Shown: positions 1-6,702 of the stretch, one piece after another
How the letters are laid out: each line of letters opens with the position of its first letter
Numbering within the stretch: the first letter of the stretch is position 1
Source of the DNA: Clostridiales bacterium
GTDB taxonomy: Bacteria > Bacillota > Clostridia > Oscillospirales > Oscillospiraceae
DNA length: 64,000 nt
Direction: 5' to 3'
NCBI GenBank assembly: GCA_020859945.1
Contig: JAJBVG010000003.1
Location: 26,261 to 90,260, forward strand
Translations under genes and position numbers: made by a program
Notes under the pieces: generated by a model
The model's database searches: none
Seen by the model: only the letters and a program-made list of their open reading frames with translations
Told to the model about the DNA's origin: nothing

Positions 1-1
1 G

Positions 2-130
2 AAGGAGCTGCCCCTGCTGCGCCGGGGCGTGCCCGGCCTGAGCTGGCTGGGGCGGCACTCGCTGGTGGTCTATCTGCTGCACCAGCCGGTGCTGTACGGG
101 CTGTTGGAGCTTTATTGGATGTTGACGTGA
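2..130 (+). CDS. C-terminal end of an acyltransferase-like multi-pass membrane protein (5' truncated by window)
   Basis: Only the last 42 codons are present, in the frame that opens at base 2 and ends at TGA 128-130. The segment reads LGRHSLVVYLLHQPVLYGLL, a hydrophobic helix with a His-Gln-Pro motif. This is the usual last transmembrane segment of the DUF1624 / heparan-alpha-glucosaminide N-acetyltransferase-like family and of related acyltransferase-3 proteins. Substrate cannot be judged from so little. It converges with the small minus-strand gene whose stop is 4 bases away, so no separate terminator space exists between them. Confidence 0.55.
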   Translation, partial: KELPLLRRGVPGLSWLGRHSLVVYLLHQPVLYGLLELYWMLT

Positions 131-134
131 GCCG

Positions 135-338
135 TCATTCCTCGGCGGTCACTTCACCGCCCCGGTTCTTCCGGGACTTCCCCAGGTTGATAGCGCCCAG
201 GCACAGGTTCATGCTGCCGATGCACAGCCACTGTGCGCCCAGGGACTTTTTGCCGTCCAGCAGCCAGGAGATGGCCGCCAGGATGTCCGCCACGCCGGTG
301 ACGAACCAGGCGAGGGCCAGGAATTTGTTTGTGTTCAT
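135..338 (-). CDS. Small two-helix membrane protein, 67 aa, unknown function
   Basis: The protein has two hydrophobic stretches, about residues 5-26 (FLALAWFVTGVADILAA) and 35-52 (AQWLCIGSMNLCLGAINL), followed by a basic-acidic tail (KSRKNRGGEVTAEE). The start at 338 was chosen because GGAGGT lies 7-8 bases upstream on the minus strand; an in-frame extension further upstream reads through a palindromic repeat and is not credible. I do not recognise a named family. Similar short proteins are common in gut clostridia. It is monocistronic as far as can be seen. Confidence 0.6.
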   Translation of the reverse strand: MNTNKFLALAWFVTGVADILAAISWLLDGKKSLGAQWLCIGSMNLCLGAINLGKSRKNRGGEVTAEE

Positions 339-412
339 TGTGATACCTCCGTTTTTGGGTTTGTGGTGTTCCCTTTGAAGCGGTCCCCCAAATTTAGCTC
401 GGAGTGTTACGA

Positions 413-495
413 CACACCTGTAGGGGCGGCCCGCGGCCGCCCGGAAAGCCGCACATTTCCCTGCGGGCGGCCGAGGGCCGCCCCTACACATACGG
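413..495 (+). repeat. Palindromic repeat family A, copy 1
   Basis: The copy opens with ACACACCTGTAGGGGCGGCC and closes with GGCCGCCCCTACACATACGG, so the outer arms pair (TAGGGGCGGCC with GGCCGCCCCTA). The interior holds a second, smaller GC palindrome. The same outer arms and the same flanks (ACACCTG on one side, ACACATACGRC on the other) recur at 27350-27390 (inverted), 50930-51001 (arms only) and 55912-56033. Confidence 0.85.
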
Positions 496-544
496 CAGCA
501 AAAAGCGGAACCGAAAAAAGGAATAAACAAATTTACTTTGATGG

Positions 545-571
545 ATAGAGCGGTCTTTGCCGCTCTATTTT
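545..571. terminator. Terminator-like hairpin just past the XRE gene
   Basis: Arms AGAGCGG and CCGCTCT are followed on the plus strand by ATTTTTA. The hairpin begins immediately after the stop codon of the minus-strand XRE gene, but the T-run is on the plus side, so its direction of action is unclear. Confidence 0.35.
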
Positions 572-1203
572 TACACTTTGGGCAGCTTTTTCCAGAGCCA
601 ACGCTCTGCCGCCACGCACGCCGCCCCGTAGGACAACCAGCACAGCGCATAGGTGATGTAGGAGTTCCCCAGCTCTGGGATGGGCGACAGCCTCCACCAG
701 AATCCGCCGAAGGTGCCGTCCAGCGCGTTGAACACGCAGGAGATGGGCATCAGCGCCAGCATCCACACGTTGACCAGCCAGAACCATCTGCTGGCGGTTT
801 GGGCGTTCTCCCCCAGGAGCTGGCCCACGGCGAACACCGCGCAGCCCGCCGCCATGAGGACGAATCCCACCACTACGGATAATTGCGTGTACCAAATCAC
901 CCAAATGCCAATGGCTGTCACCAGCCCGATGAAGTTCAGGGCGGTGCCAATTACGGTGAAAATGCGGGCGTCCGGTTTTCCCTTCGCGGGCTGCTCCGGC
1001 AGCGGCTCAATGCCTTTGAGCAGATAATCCGTAGTCACGCCGAAGTAGTCGCTGAGCAGGATGATTTTGTTCAGGTCGGGAACGCTCTGCTCGCTCTCCC
1101 ACTTGCTGACCGCCTGGCGGGAAACGCCCACCCGGTCCGCCAGCTCCTCCTGGGAGATTCCCTTTGCCTTTCTCAACTGCTGGATTCTGTCTGCAATGTT
1201 CAT
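571..1203 (-). CDS. XRE-family transcriptional regulator with membrane-spanning C-terminal half
   Basis: The 210-residue protein has an N-terminal HTH_3 domain (residues 1-65; [20 protein letters not shown], then [10 protein letters not shown] as the recognition helix, then the usual [11 protein letters not shown] end). It is followed by about four hydrophobic helices from residue 80 to 205. HTH plus membrane helices is a common clostridial architecture, thought to sense a membrane or small-molecule signal, but the target is unknown. The start at 1203 was chosen for the AAGGAGG 7-8 bases upstream; the longer in-frame start lacks one. Confidence 0.85.
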   Translation of the reverse strand: MNIADRIQQLRKAKGISQEELADRVGVSRQAVSKWESEQSVPDLNKIILLSDYFGVTTDYLLKGIEPLPEQPAKGKPDARIFTVIGTALNFIGLVTAIGIWVIWYTQLSVVVGFVLMAAGCAVFAVGQLLGENAQTASRWFWLVNVWMLALMPISCVFNALDGTFGGFWWRLSPIPELGNSYITYALCWLSYGAACVAAERWLWKKLPKV

Positions 1204-1334
1204 GTCGAAATGCCTCCTTGTTTTGGTGGCTCCATTGTACGAAAAACAGCGGTTGCGGCGCAACCATTCCGGCCTTGCAGTTTGTCAACCGGCGGTTGCA
1301 TGGGGGATTTGGGGCGGTTTTTCTGTCGTTCGGT

Positions 1335-1368
1335 TGTAAAATGGGGCTGCGCCCAACGGCACAGCCCC
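1335..1368 (-). terminator. Rho-independent terminator of the oxaloacetate decarboxylase operon
   Basis: On the minus strand GGGGCTG pairs with CAGCCCC over a short loop and is followed by ATTTTAC. It lies about 20 bases past the oadB stop. Confidence 0.7.
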
Positions 1369-1388
1369 GAAGGTTGTTTATGCGGTTA

Positions 1389-2588
1389 TCAGCCGAACAC
1401 AGCCAGCAGGAAGCCAGCGGCCACGGCGGAACCGATGACGCCGGACACGTTGGGGCCCATGGCGTGCATCAGCAGGAAGTTGGAGGGGTTGTCCTTCTGG
1501 CCCTGGACCTGAGCAACACGGGCCGCCATCGGCACAGCGGACACGCCGGCGGAGCCGATGATGGGGTTGATCTTGCCATGGGTCAGGGTGCACATAATCT
1601 GACCCACCAGCAGGCCGCCGCAGGTGGCGAAGCAGAAGGCCAGCAGGCCCAGCACGATGATCAGCAGAGTTCTGACGGACAGGAACTGCTCGGCGGTGGC
1701 GGTGGCGCCAACGGAGATGCCCAGGAAGATGGTGATGATGTTCATCAAGGCGTTCTGGACGGTGTCAGACAGACGGTCGCACACGCCGCAGTTGGCCCAC
1801 AGGTTGCCCAGCATCAGGCAGCCCAGCAGCGCAGCCACGGAGGGCAGGATCAGGCAGCAGACGATGGTGACCATGATGGGGAACACGATCTTCTCGGTCT
1901 GGGACACGGGGCGCAGCTGCTCCATCTTGATGGAGCGGCGCTCCTTGGATACCAGCAGTTTCATAAAGGGCGGCTGAATCAGAGGAATCAGCGCCATGTA
2001 GGAGTAAGCGGCCACGGCGATGGGGCCAAGCAGGTCGGGGGCCAGCTGGCTGGTCAGCCAGATAGCGGTAGGACCGTCGGCGCCGCCGATGATGCCGATG
2101 GAAGCGGCCTCAGGGCCGGAGAAGCCCAGAGCGATGGCCATCAGCAGGGCGGCGTACACGCCGAACTGGGCGGCAGCGCCCAGAATCATGCTCTTGGGAT
2201 TGGCCATCATGGGGCCGAAGTCGGTCATAGCGCCCACGCCCATGAAGATGATGGAGGGGTAAAGCCCCAGCTTGACGCCCAGATAGAGGATGTCCAGGAA
2301 CCCGCCCTCGTGGAGGACGGCTCCAAAGTCGATGTTGGCGCCTGCGCCTGCATACCACAGCTCCGCGTGGTAGATGCCGGAACCGGGCAGGTTGGTCAGC
2401 AGCATACCGAAGGCAATGCCCACCAACAACAGCGGCTCATACTTTTTGGCAATGCCCATGTACAGGAGCAGACAGGCAATGCAAATCATGATGATGGTCT
2501 TCAGCGCAGCGACAGGACCATCGGCAAACATATTGACAAAGCCGGTTTGGGCCGCCAAGTTGGTAAAAATTCTACCGATAAATTCCAT
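1389..2588 (-). CDS. oadB: Na+-translocating decarboxylase, membrane subunit beta
   Basis: This 399-residue integral membrane protein is the sodium-pumping subunit. It accepts carboxybiotin from the carrier subunit, decarboxylates it and exports Na+. The family is recognised by the long hydrophobic segments and by conserved stretches such as GIIGGADGPT (near residue 187) and the C-terminal GSAGVSAVPMAARVAQ and MHAMGPNVSGVIGSA. Length is normal for OadB/GcdB/MmdB. The ATG has AAGGAGG seven bases upstream. It is the last gene of the operon, 12 bases after the biotin carrier gene. The substrate class comes from the alpha subunit upstream, not from this gene. Confidence 0.95.
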   Translation of the reverse strand: MEFIGRIFTNLAAQTGFVNMFADGPVAALKTIIMICIACLLLYMGIAKKYEPLLLVGIAFGMLLTNLPGSGIYHAELWYAGAGANIDFGAVLHEGGFLDILYLGVKLGLYPSIIFMGVGAMTDFGPMMANPKSMILGAAAQFGVYAALLMAIALGFSGPEAASIGIIGGADGPTAIWLTSQLAPDLLGPIAVAAYSYMALIPLIQPPFMKLLVSKERRSIKMEQLRPVSQTEKIVFPIMVTIVCCLILPSVAALLGCLMLGNLWANCGVCDRLSDTVQNALMNIITIFLGISVGATATAEQFLSVRTLLIIVLGLLAFCFATCGGLLVGQIMCTLTHGKINPIIGSAGVSAVPMAARVAQVQGQKDNPSNFLLMHAMGPNVSGVIGSAVAAGFLLAVFG

Positions 2589-2600
2589 GTTGGTTCCTCC

Positions 2601-2999
2601 TTAGGACAGGATCACCAGAGGATCACCAGTCTTGACAGCAGTACCCTGACCGGCAACGACCTGCGCGACGGTGCCGTCCCGGGGAGCGAGAACTTCGTTT
2701 TCCATCTTCATGGCCTCGATGATGGCCACGATGTCGCCGCTCTTGATGGTCTGGCCGGCGCTGACCTTCATGGAGACAACGGTGCCGGGCAGCGGAGCGG
2801 TGACAGGCTCACCGGCAGCGGTGGGCGCGGCGGCGGCAGGAGCGGGTGCGGCGGCGGGAGCAGCGGCGGGTGCGGCAGCAGGGGCAGCGGGCGCGGCGGC
2901 GGCGGGAGCCAGAGCGTCGTACTCGTCGGCCAGGATCGCCTGACCCTTTTCGACAATGACCTCATAGGTCTTGTCGTTCAGTGTGATTTTATATTTCAT
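2601..2999 (-). CDS. Biotin carboxyl carrier subunit of the decarboxylase
   Basis: The 132-residue protein has a short N-terminal beta region, an Ala/Pro-rich flexible linker (about residues 30-62) and a biotinyl domain with the biotin attachment motif EAMKM; the acceptor lysine is about residue 98. It shuttles the carboxyl group from the alpha subunit to OadB. In many bacteria this domain is fused to the alpha subunit; here it is a separate gene, as in glutaconyl-CoA and methylmalonyl-CoA decarboxylases. The ATG lies 1 base after the oadG stop, with its GGAGGT inside the end of oadG, implying coupled translation. Confidence 0.95.
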   Translation of the reverse strand: MKYKITLNDKTYEVIVEKGQAILADEYDALAPAAAAPAAPAAAPAAAPAAAPAPAAAAPTAAGEPVTAPLPGTVVSMKVSAGQTIKSGDIVAIIEAMKMENEVLAPRDGTVAQVVAGQGTAVKTGDPLVILS

Positions 3000-3000
3000 C

Positions 3001-3339
3001 TCACTTTACCTCCTTGATGGAAATAAATCTCAGCTCATTCAGCGGGGTTTTCAGCTCGTCGGCGACGATGGCCATAATCATGGCGGCGGTGCGGTCGGGC
3101 ACGTCATGCAGCATGACGCCGCCGCAGGACCCCTTGGCCAGAGGCGCGGGGGTGGCGGCAGGAGCGGGAGCATCGGGAACGGAGTTGGGAGCGGCGTTTG
3201 CCTTTCCGCGGTTCTCGATGCTGGCGATGACCTTGCTCTCGATGATAATGATCGCCATCAGCAGCACCAGCACGCCGAACACGACGGCCATGCCCAGTAC
3301 AGTGACGCCCAGGCCTTCAACAATCGTAATTTCTTCCAT
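3001..3339 (-). CDS. oadG: Na+-translocating decarboxylase gamma-type subunit (OadG family)
   Basis: The 112-residue protein has one N-terminal membrane helix (about residues 7-33, LGVTVLGMAVVFGVLVLLMA), the hallmark of OadG/MmdD small subunits, which hold the complex together at the membrane. A Pro/Ala-rich linker follows (residues 50-66) and then a small soluble domain (MIMAIVADELKTPLNELRFI) resembling a carrier or assembly domain. Its ATG has AGGAGGT 8 bases upstream. It sits between oadA and the biotin carrier, the order expected for this operon. Confidence 0.88.
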   Translation of the reverse strand: MEEITIVEGLGVTVLGMAVVFGVLVLLMAIIIIESKVIASIENRGKANAAPNSVPDAPAPAATPAPLAKGSCGGVMLHDVPDRTAAMIMAIVADELKTPLNELRFISIKEVK

Positions 3340-3357
3340 AGAATATACCTCCTGCGC

Positions 3358-4764
3358 TTATTCCTCGTCGAGGGTTTCCATGGTGTACTTGCAGGTGCGC
3401 TCTTCCTTCTCCTTGCGGGCCTCGAAGTAGTCCTTGGCCTGCTTGGGGAAGCAGATGTAGCTCATGATGTCCTCTTCGCTGCGGGCCAGGTCGCCCAGAT
3501 CCTTCTTGGCCTGCTCGAAGTCCTCGCCGGTGCGCTTGGAGTCCTCGATGCGGCAGTCGATGGGCTTGCCGCCCTCGCCCAGGATCTTCTTCTCCAGGTC
3601 GGGGTTCACGGGAGCGGGCGCGATGCCGTACTCACCCTTAAAGTAGTTCTTGACCTCGTTGGAGATGTTCTTGTAGCGCTCGCCCACCAGCACGTTGGTG
3701 ACGGCCTGGTTGCCCACCATCTGGGACAGGGGAGTGACCAGAGGAGGATAGCCCATGTCGGCCCGGACAGTGGGGATCTCGGCCAGAGCCTCGTCGAACT
3801 TGTCCATAGCGTCCATGTCGGTCAGGTTGGCGATCATGTTGGACAGCATACCGCCGGGGACCTTGTAGACCAGAGCCTGGGAATCGGTAGCCATGCTCTT
3901 GGGGTTCAGCAGACCGTTGTCGATGTACTTCTGCTTGACGGGCTTGAAGAAGTCGTTGACCTCGTTGATGGCCTTCTCGTTCAGGCCGGTCTCGATGCCG
4001 TACTGAGACAGGGCATAGAACATGGTCTCGGTGGCGGGCTGAGAGGTGCCGTTGGAGAAGCAGGAGGTGGCGGTGTCGATGACGTCGATACCGGACTCGA
4101 TGGCCTTGGTGACAGTCTGGTAAGCCATGCCGGTGGTGCAGTGGGTGTGGAGGATCAGGGGCATGTCGCCCACGGCGTCCTTGATGCCCTTGATGAGGTG
4201 CTCAGCCTCATAGGGGCTCATGGTGCCGGCCATATCCTTCAGGCAGATGGTGTCGAAGCCCATCTTCTGCAGCTCCTTGCACATCTCCACGTACTTATCC
4301 ACCGTGTGGACGGGGGACTGGGTGTAGGAGATACAGCCGGAGGCCACGGTGTTGGCGGTGGCGTACTTCTTGGTGGCGTCCAGGGCGGTGCCCAGGTTGC
4401 GGAAGTCGTTCAGCGCGTCGAAGATACGCAGGATGTCGATGCCGTTCTTGATGGACAGCTCGACGAACTTCTCCACCACGTCGTCGTGGTAATGTTTGTA
4501 GCCCAGCAGGTTCTGGCCCCGCAGCAGCATTTGCAGCTTGGTGTTGGGCATATTCTTGCGGATGCCCCGCAGACGCTCCCAGGGATCTTCGTCCAGATAA
4601 CGCAGGCAGGAGTCGAACGTGGCGCCGCCCCAGCACTCCACTGAATAATAGCCGGCCTTGTCCATTGTGGAGAGGATCGGCTCGTAATCAGAATAAGGAA
4701 GGCGGGTAGCCATCAGGGACTGGTTTGCATCACGCAATACGGTTTCAGTGAATTGAACTCGCAT
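3358..4764 (-). CDS. oadA: Oxaloacetate decarboxylase alpha subunit (carboxyltransferase)
   Basis: The 468-residue cytosolic enzyme moves the carboxyl group of oxaloacetate to biotin, leaving pyruvate. It has the HMGL-like TIM barrel with TVLRDANQSLMATRL at the N-terminus (metal-ligand Asp near residue 12), ECWGGATFDSC, LLRGQNLLGY, the KDMAG motif and HTHCTTG metal ligands, followed by the conserved PYC_OADA domain. These match oxaloacetate decarboxylase / pyruvate carboxylase, not acyl-CoA decarboxylases. There is no C-terminal biotinyl domain; it is encoded separately downstream. The start at 4764 has GGAGGT 9 bases upstream. First gene of the operon. Confidence 0.95.
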   Translation of the reverse strand: MRVQFTETVLRDANQSLMATRLPYSDYEPILSTMDKAGYYSVECWGGATFDSCLRYLDEDPWERLRGIRKNMPNTKLQMLLRGQNLLGYKHYHDDVVEKFVELSIKNGIDILRIFDALNDFRNLGTALDATKKYATANTVASGCISYTQSPVHTVDKYVEMCKELQKMGFDTICLKDMAGTMSPYEAEHLIKGIKDAVGDMPLILHTHCTTGMAYQTVTKAIESGIDVIDTATSCFSNGTSQPATETMFYALSQYGIETGLNEKAINEVNDFFKPVKQKYIDNGLLNPKSMATDSQALVYKVPGGMLSNMIANLTDMDAMDKFDEALAEIPTVRADMGYPPLVTPLSQMVGNQAVTNVLVGERYKNISNEVKNYFKGEYGIAPAPVNPDLEKKILGEGGKPIDCRIEDSKRTGEDFEQAKKDLGDLARSEEDIMSYICFPKQAKDYFEARKEKEERTCKYTMETLDEE

Positions 4765-4888
4765 AACGTTACACCTCCATTTTTTCTTTTCGCGGTTGCT
4801 TTTTTGTGGTTGTCCTTTCATCGGCAACATCTGTCGTCACAGAGAAGCACTGGCAGAAAGAACAAACGCTAACTTTGTTCCAAGTGTA

Positions 4889-4916
4889 ATTATAACAAAA
4901 ACACGGAGAAAGTAAA
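4889..4916 (-). promoter_or_regulatory. Likely sigma-A promoter of the oad operon
   Basis: On the minus strand a TTTACT box (4911-4916) and TATAAT (4889-4894) are 16 bases apart, leaving a leader of about 115 bases before oadA. The rest of 4765-5088 is AT-rich near 4870-4960 and shows no gene. Confidence 0.55.
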
Positions 4917-5088
4917 GAGGAAAAGTAAAAAAACAACCATTTTAAAAGACTTATGAAAAATATCTTATCTTCCGCCCCCTGTCCGTCCGGGAACTGCCGC
5001 CCGGCGGCGGCGCGCTGGGAAAAATTCCTCTGTCTCCGGCCCTCCGCACCCCGGAACAGTCGGATTTGCGAATTTCCTGAAATAATGC

Positions 5089-5117
5089 TTGACTTTTCTC
5101 CGCCGGGTCAGTATAAT
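5089..5117 (+). promoter_or_regulatory. Sigma-A promoter of the tRNA-Val pair
   Basis: TTGACT (5089-5094) and TATAAT (5112-5117) are separated by 17 bases, and the first tRNA begins 33 bases after the -10 box. Confidence 0.85.
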
Positions 5118-5149
5118 ATCATACGTTGGGAATGTGCCAACGACAACTT

Positions 5150-5226
5150 GGACGATTAGCTCAGCTGGCTAGAGCATTCGCTTGACGTGCGAAGGGTCAG
5201 GAGTTCAAATCTCTTATCGTCCACCA
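5150..5226 (+). tRNA. tRNA-Val (anticodon GAC), copy 1
   Basis: The cloverleaf is complete. The acceptor GGACGAT pairs with ATCGTCC, the D arm is GCTC...GAGC, the anticodon stem TTCGC/GCGAA encloses loop TTGACGT with anticodon GAC, and the T arm contains GTTCAAATC. CCA is encoded. The 77-base gene is identical to the copy 31 bases downstream. Confidence 0.95.
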
Positions 5227-5257
5227 TAGTTCCCCTGGGAAGGCGGCCGTGCCACCC

Positions 5258-5334
5258 GGACGATTAGCTCAGCTGGCTAGAGCATTCGCTTGACGTGCGA
5301 AGGGTCAGGAGTTCAAATCTCTTATCGTCCACCA
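5258..5334 (+). tRNA. tRNA-Val (anticodon GAC), copy 2
   Basis: This is an exact duplicate of the tRNA at 5150-5226, with CCA encoded. A 31-base spacer separates the two and both appear to share one promoter and one terminator. Confidence 0.95.
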
Positions 5335-5339
5335 TTTGG

Positions 5340-5361
5340 TCCCCCTCCCAGGGGATTTTTT
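5340..5361 (+). terminator. Terminator of the tRNA-Val operon
   Basis: TCCCC pairs with GGGGA across a short loop and is followed by TTTTTT, 5 bases past the second CCA. Confidence 0.8.
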
Positions 5362-5457
5362 GTTTGCGTAACAACAGGACACAACGATTTTTCCAGATTT
5401 TGAGTTGTTAAAATCCACAAAAAACCGGCGAAAATCGTTCATTTTTTAAGCTCCGAT

Positions 5458-5518
5458 GACCGTTCACGCAGAATTTTGACCGTTCACGCAAAACCTATTG
5501 AAAAAAATGAGGTAAAAT
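5458..5518 (+). promoter_or_regulatory. Direct-repeat operator candidate and weak promoter upstream of a 41-aa peptide gene
   Basis: GACCGTTCACGCA occurs twice with a 20-base period (5458-5470 and 5478-5490). The core ACCGTTCAC resembles the 9-bp half-sites of LytTR-domain regulators, which bind direct repeats next to a poor -35. A TAAAAT (5513-5518) stands where a -10 box would be if the second repeat abuts the -35 region. A LytTR response regulator is encoded at 14.0-14.7 kb. The match is by eye and the spacing is one base short of the usual 21. Confidence 0.45.
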
Positions 5519-5618
5519 GATAAAGTATAAGAGCGCATAGGTGATTCACAGCGTTAGTGGGCTGCGCCACAGCAGCGGCATGAAATAACACATTTACCTG
5601 AAAAGGAGAGGAACAGCA

Positions 5619-5744
5619 ATGAAGAAAACATTTGTAGAACCGAAAATCGAACTTGTTCAGTTTACATCGGATGATGTCATGTGTGATGAGAGCAGCAGTA
5701 TCATCGTGTTCAGCGGAAGGGACACCACTGTCTCGGATAAGTAA
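5619..5744 (+). CDS. 41-residue peptide of unknown function (possible peptide precursor)
   Basis: The reading frame starts MKKTFVEPKIELVQFTSDDV and ends in a Ser-rich, polar tail (CDESSSIIVFSG, then RDTTVSDK). It is preceded by AAAAGGAGAGG at good spacing and followed by a strong terminator, so it is a defined monocistronic unit about 100 bases downstream of the direct repeats. Short proteins that begin M-K-K-x-Y/F-x-x-P-x-[IV]-E-[IVL] and continue to an acidic stretch and a variable tail are widespread in clostridia and are usually left unannotated. Whether this is a secreted, modified or regulatory peptide is unknown. No modification enzyme or transporter lies next to it. Confidence 0.7.
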   Translation: MKKTFVEPKIELVQFTSDDVMCDESSSIIVFSGRDTTVSDK

Positions 5745-5761
5745 CGATTTTGCGAAACAAA

Positions 5762-5795
5762 GGGGACCGGCCTGCTGGCCGGTCCCTTTTTCGTT
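5762..5795 (+). terminator. Strong terminator after the 41-aa peptide gene
   Basis: GGGACCGGCC pairs with GGCCGGTCCC over TGCT and is followed by TTTTTCGTTTT. Confidence 0.9.
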
Positions 5796-5816
5796 TTCTG
5801 TTTGTTGTTGAGAGAA

Positions 5817-6383
5817 TTACTTCCGCTTGCCGAAATTCTCTGCGAAGATGATCTTGTTCAGCACGAAGAACACCACCATGGACACGCCGCCGTTGAGGAC
5901 GATGGTCACGATGTTGTAGATGGCCGCCGGGACAAGATAGCTGGCAACGCCCACCCACACGCTGTTGATGGAGTTGACGATGAGGGTGATGACCACCCAG
6001 CCCAGGAAGTAGATGGGGATTTGCAACACCAGAGGACCGTGGCTCTTGAAGGTCACGTTGCGCTGGAGGGGGAAGTTGATGCACTCGCCCAGGAAGCTGG
6101 ACACCAGGTAGGCGTACAGATAGGCCAGGCCGCCGTCCTCCACGGCGTAACCGATGACGTTGAAGGTGAAGCTAATGCCGAACAGGTTGCCCTGGATGGA
6201 GGGCCAGCCCCAGCCGATGGTGGCGTAGGCGGCGAACAGCGCCGGCAGGAACATCAGCATCAGGTACTTCAAAAAGGTGACTACATAGCTGAAAATGACG
6301 AACAGGCCACCCTCCCGCAGCCAACGGGCCGCGCCGGGATGGGAGTTTTCAAAGGATTCCCAAAAGTTTTTCAAAGCATTCAT
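5817..6383 (-). CDS. GtrA-like membrane protein
   Basis: The 188-residue protein has four hydrophobic segments (about residues 27-55, 60-85, 95-120 and 128-178). It also has a motif INFPLQRNVTFKS around residue 108-120 that matches the N-F-x-x-x-R-x-x-V/T-F signature of the GtrA/DPMS-like family. Members are thought to help move lipid-linked sugars across the membrane, but this one has no glycosyltransferase neighbour. The start at 6383 was chosen for AAAGGGGAA upstream; the longer in-frame version has no such site. It is about 320 bases from the GH3 gene, with repeats between, so probably a separate transcript. Confidence 0.7.
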   Translation of the reverse strand: MNALKNFWESFENSHPGAARWLREGGLFVIFSYVVTFLKYLMLMFLPALFAAYATIGWGWPSIQGNLFGISFTFNVIGYAVEDGGLAYLYAYLVSSFLGECINFPLQRNVTFKSHGPLVLQIPIYFLGWVVITLIVNSINSVWVGVASYLVPAAIYNIVTIVLNGGVSMVVFFVLNKIIFAENFGKRK

Positions 6384-6423
6384 GGAACAGTTCCCCTTTC
6401 GTTGGATTTTTCTCTTTTCTCGG

Positions 6424-6529
6424 TATCCCTTTGATTCAGCCCTATCATTTATTCCGGCGGAAAACCCCTCCACCATGCTTCGCATGGTCCCCCTCCCCTT
6501 TCAGGGGAGGCAAGGGGGATAGTGCTTGA
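6424..6529 (+). repeat. Repeat family B, copy 1
   Basis: It runs TATCCCTTTGATTCAGC ... ATTCCGGCGGAAAACCCCTCC, then a small hairpin (CCATGC/GCATGG), then CCTCCCCTTTCAGGGGAGG and GGGGATAGTGCTTG. The same order of blocks is seen at 28157-28257 and, inverted and lacking the left block, at 29088-29162. A palindromic CCCCTTTCAGGGG core is common to all. Confidence 0.75.
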
Positions 6530-6547
6530 CATTTGCCCTTGCTTTTT

Positions 6548-6571
6548 CTAGCCACTTATCACTATCCACTA
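6548..6571 (-). repeat. 7-bp-period degenerate repeat (TAGTGRY type)
   Basis: On the minus strand the units TAGTGGA, TAGTGAT, AAGTGGC and TAG follow each other with a 7-base period, right beside repeat B copy 1. See also 17462, 28094, 29005, 45300, 47040 and 47163. Confidence 0.5.
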
Positions 6572-6702
6572 AAAATGCGGCTGAATGAACGGAATACCAA
6601 TTTCCTTTCTTTTGCCCGCCGGAGGTCCACCGTCAAGCGGCACTTCTGGGGCTTCGCCCCTCCCTGCCTGTGGAGGACCCCCGGCGGTAATAAAGGAGGA
6701 GG

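Noticed and set aside
1164..3017. Long open frames opposite real genes, such as a 617-codon frame here and others at 6721-9126, 9768-12473, 19934-23401 and 58382-60403
   Set aside because: They are antisense to conserved enzymes, have His/Gly/Val/Asp-rich low-complexity translations typical of the complement of GC-rich codons, and lack ribosome sites.
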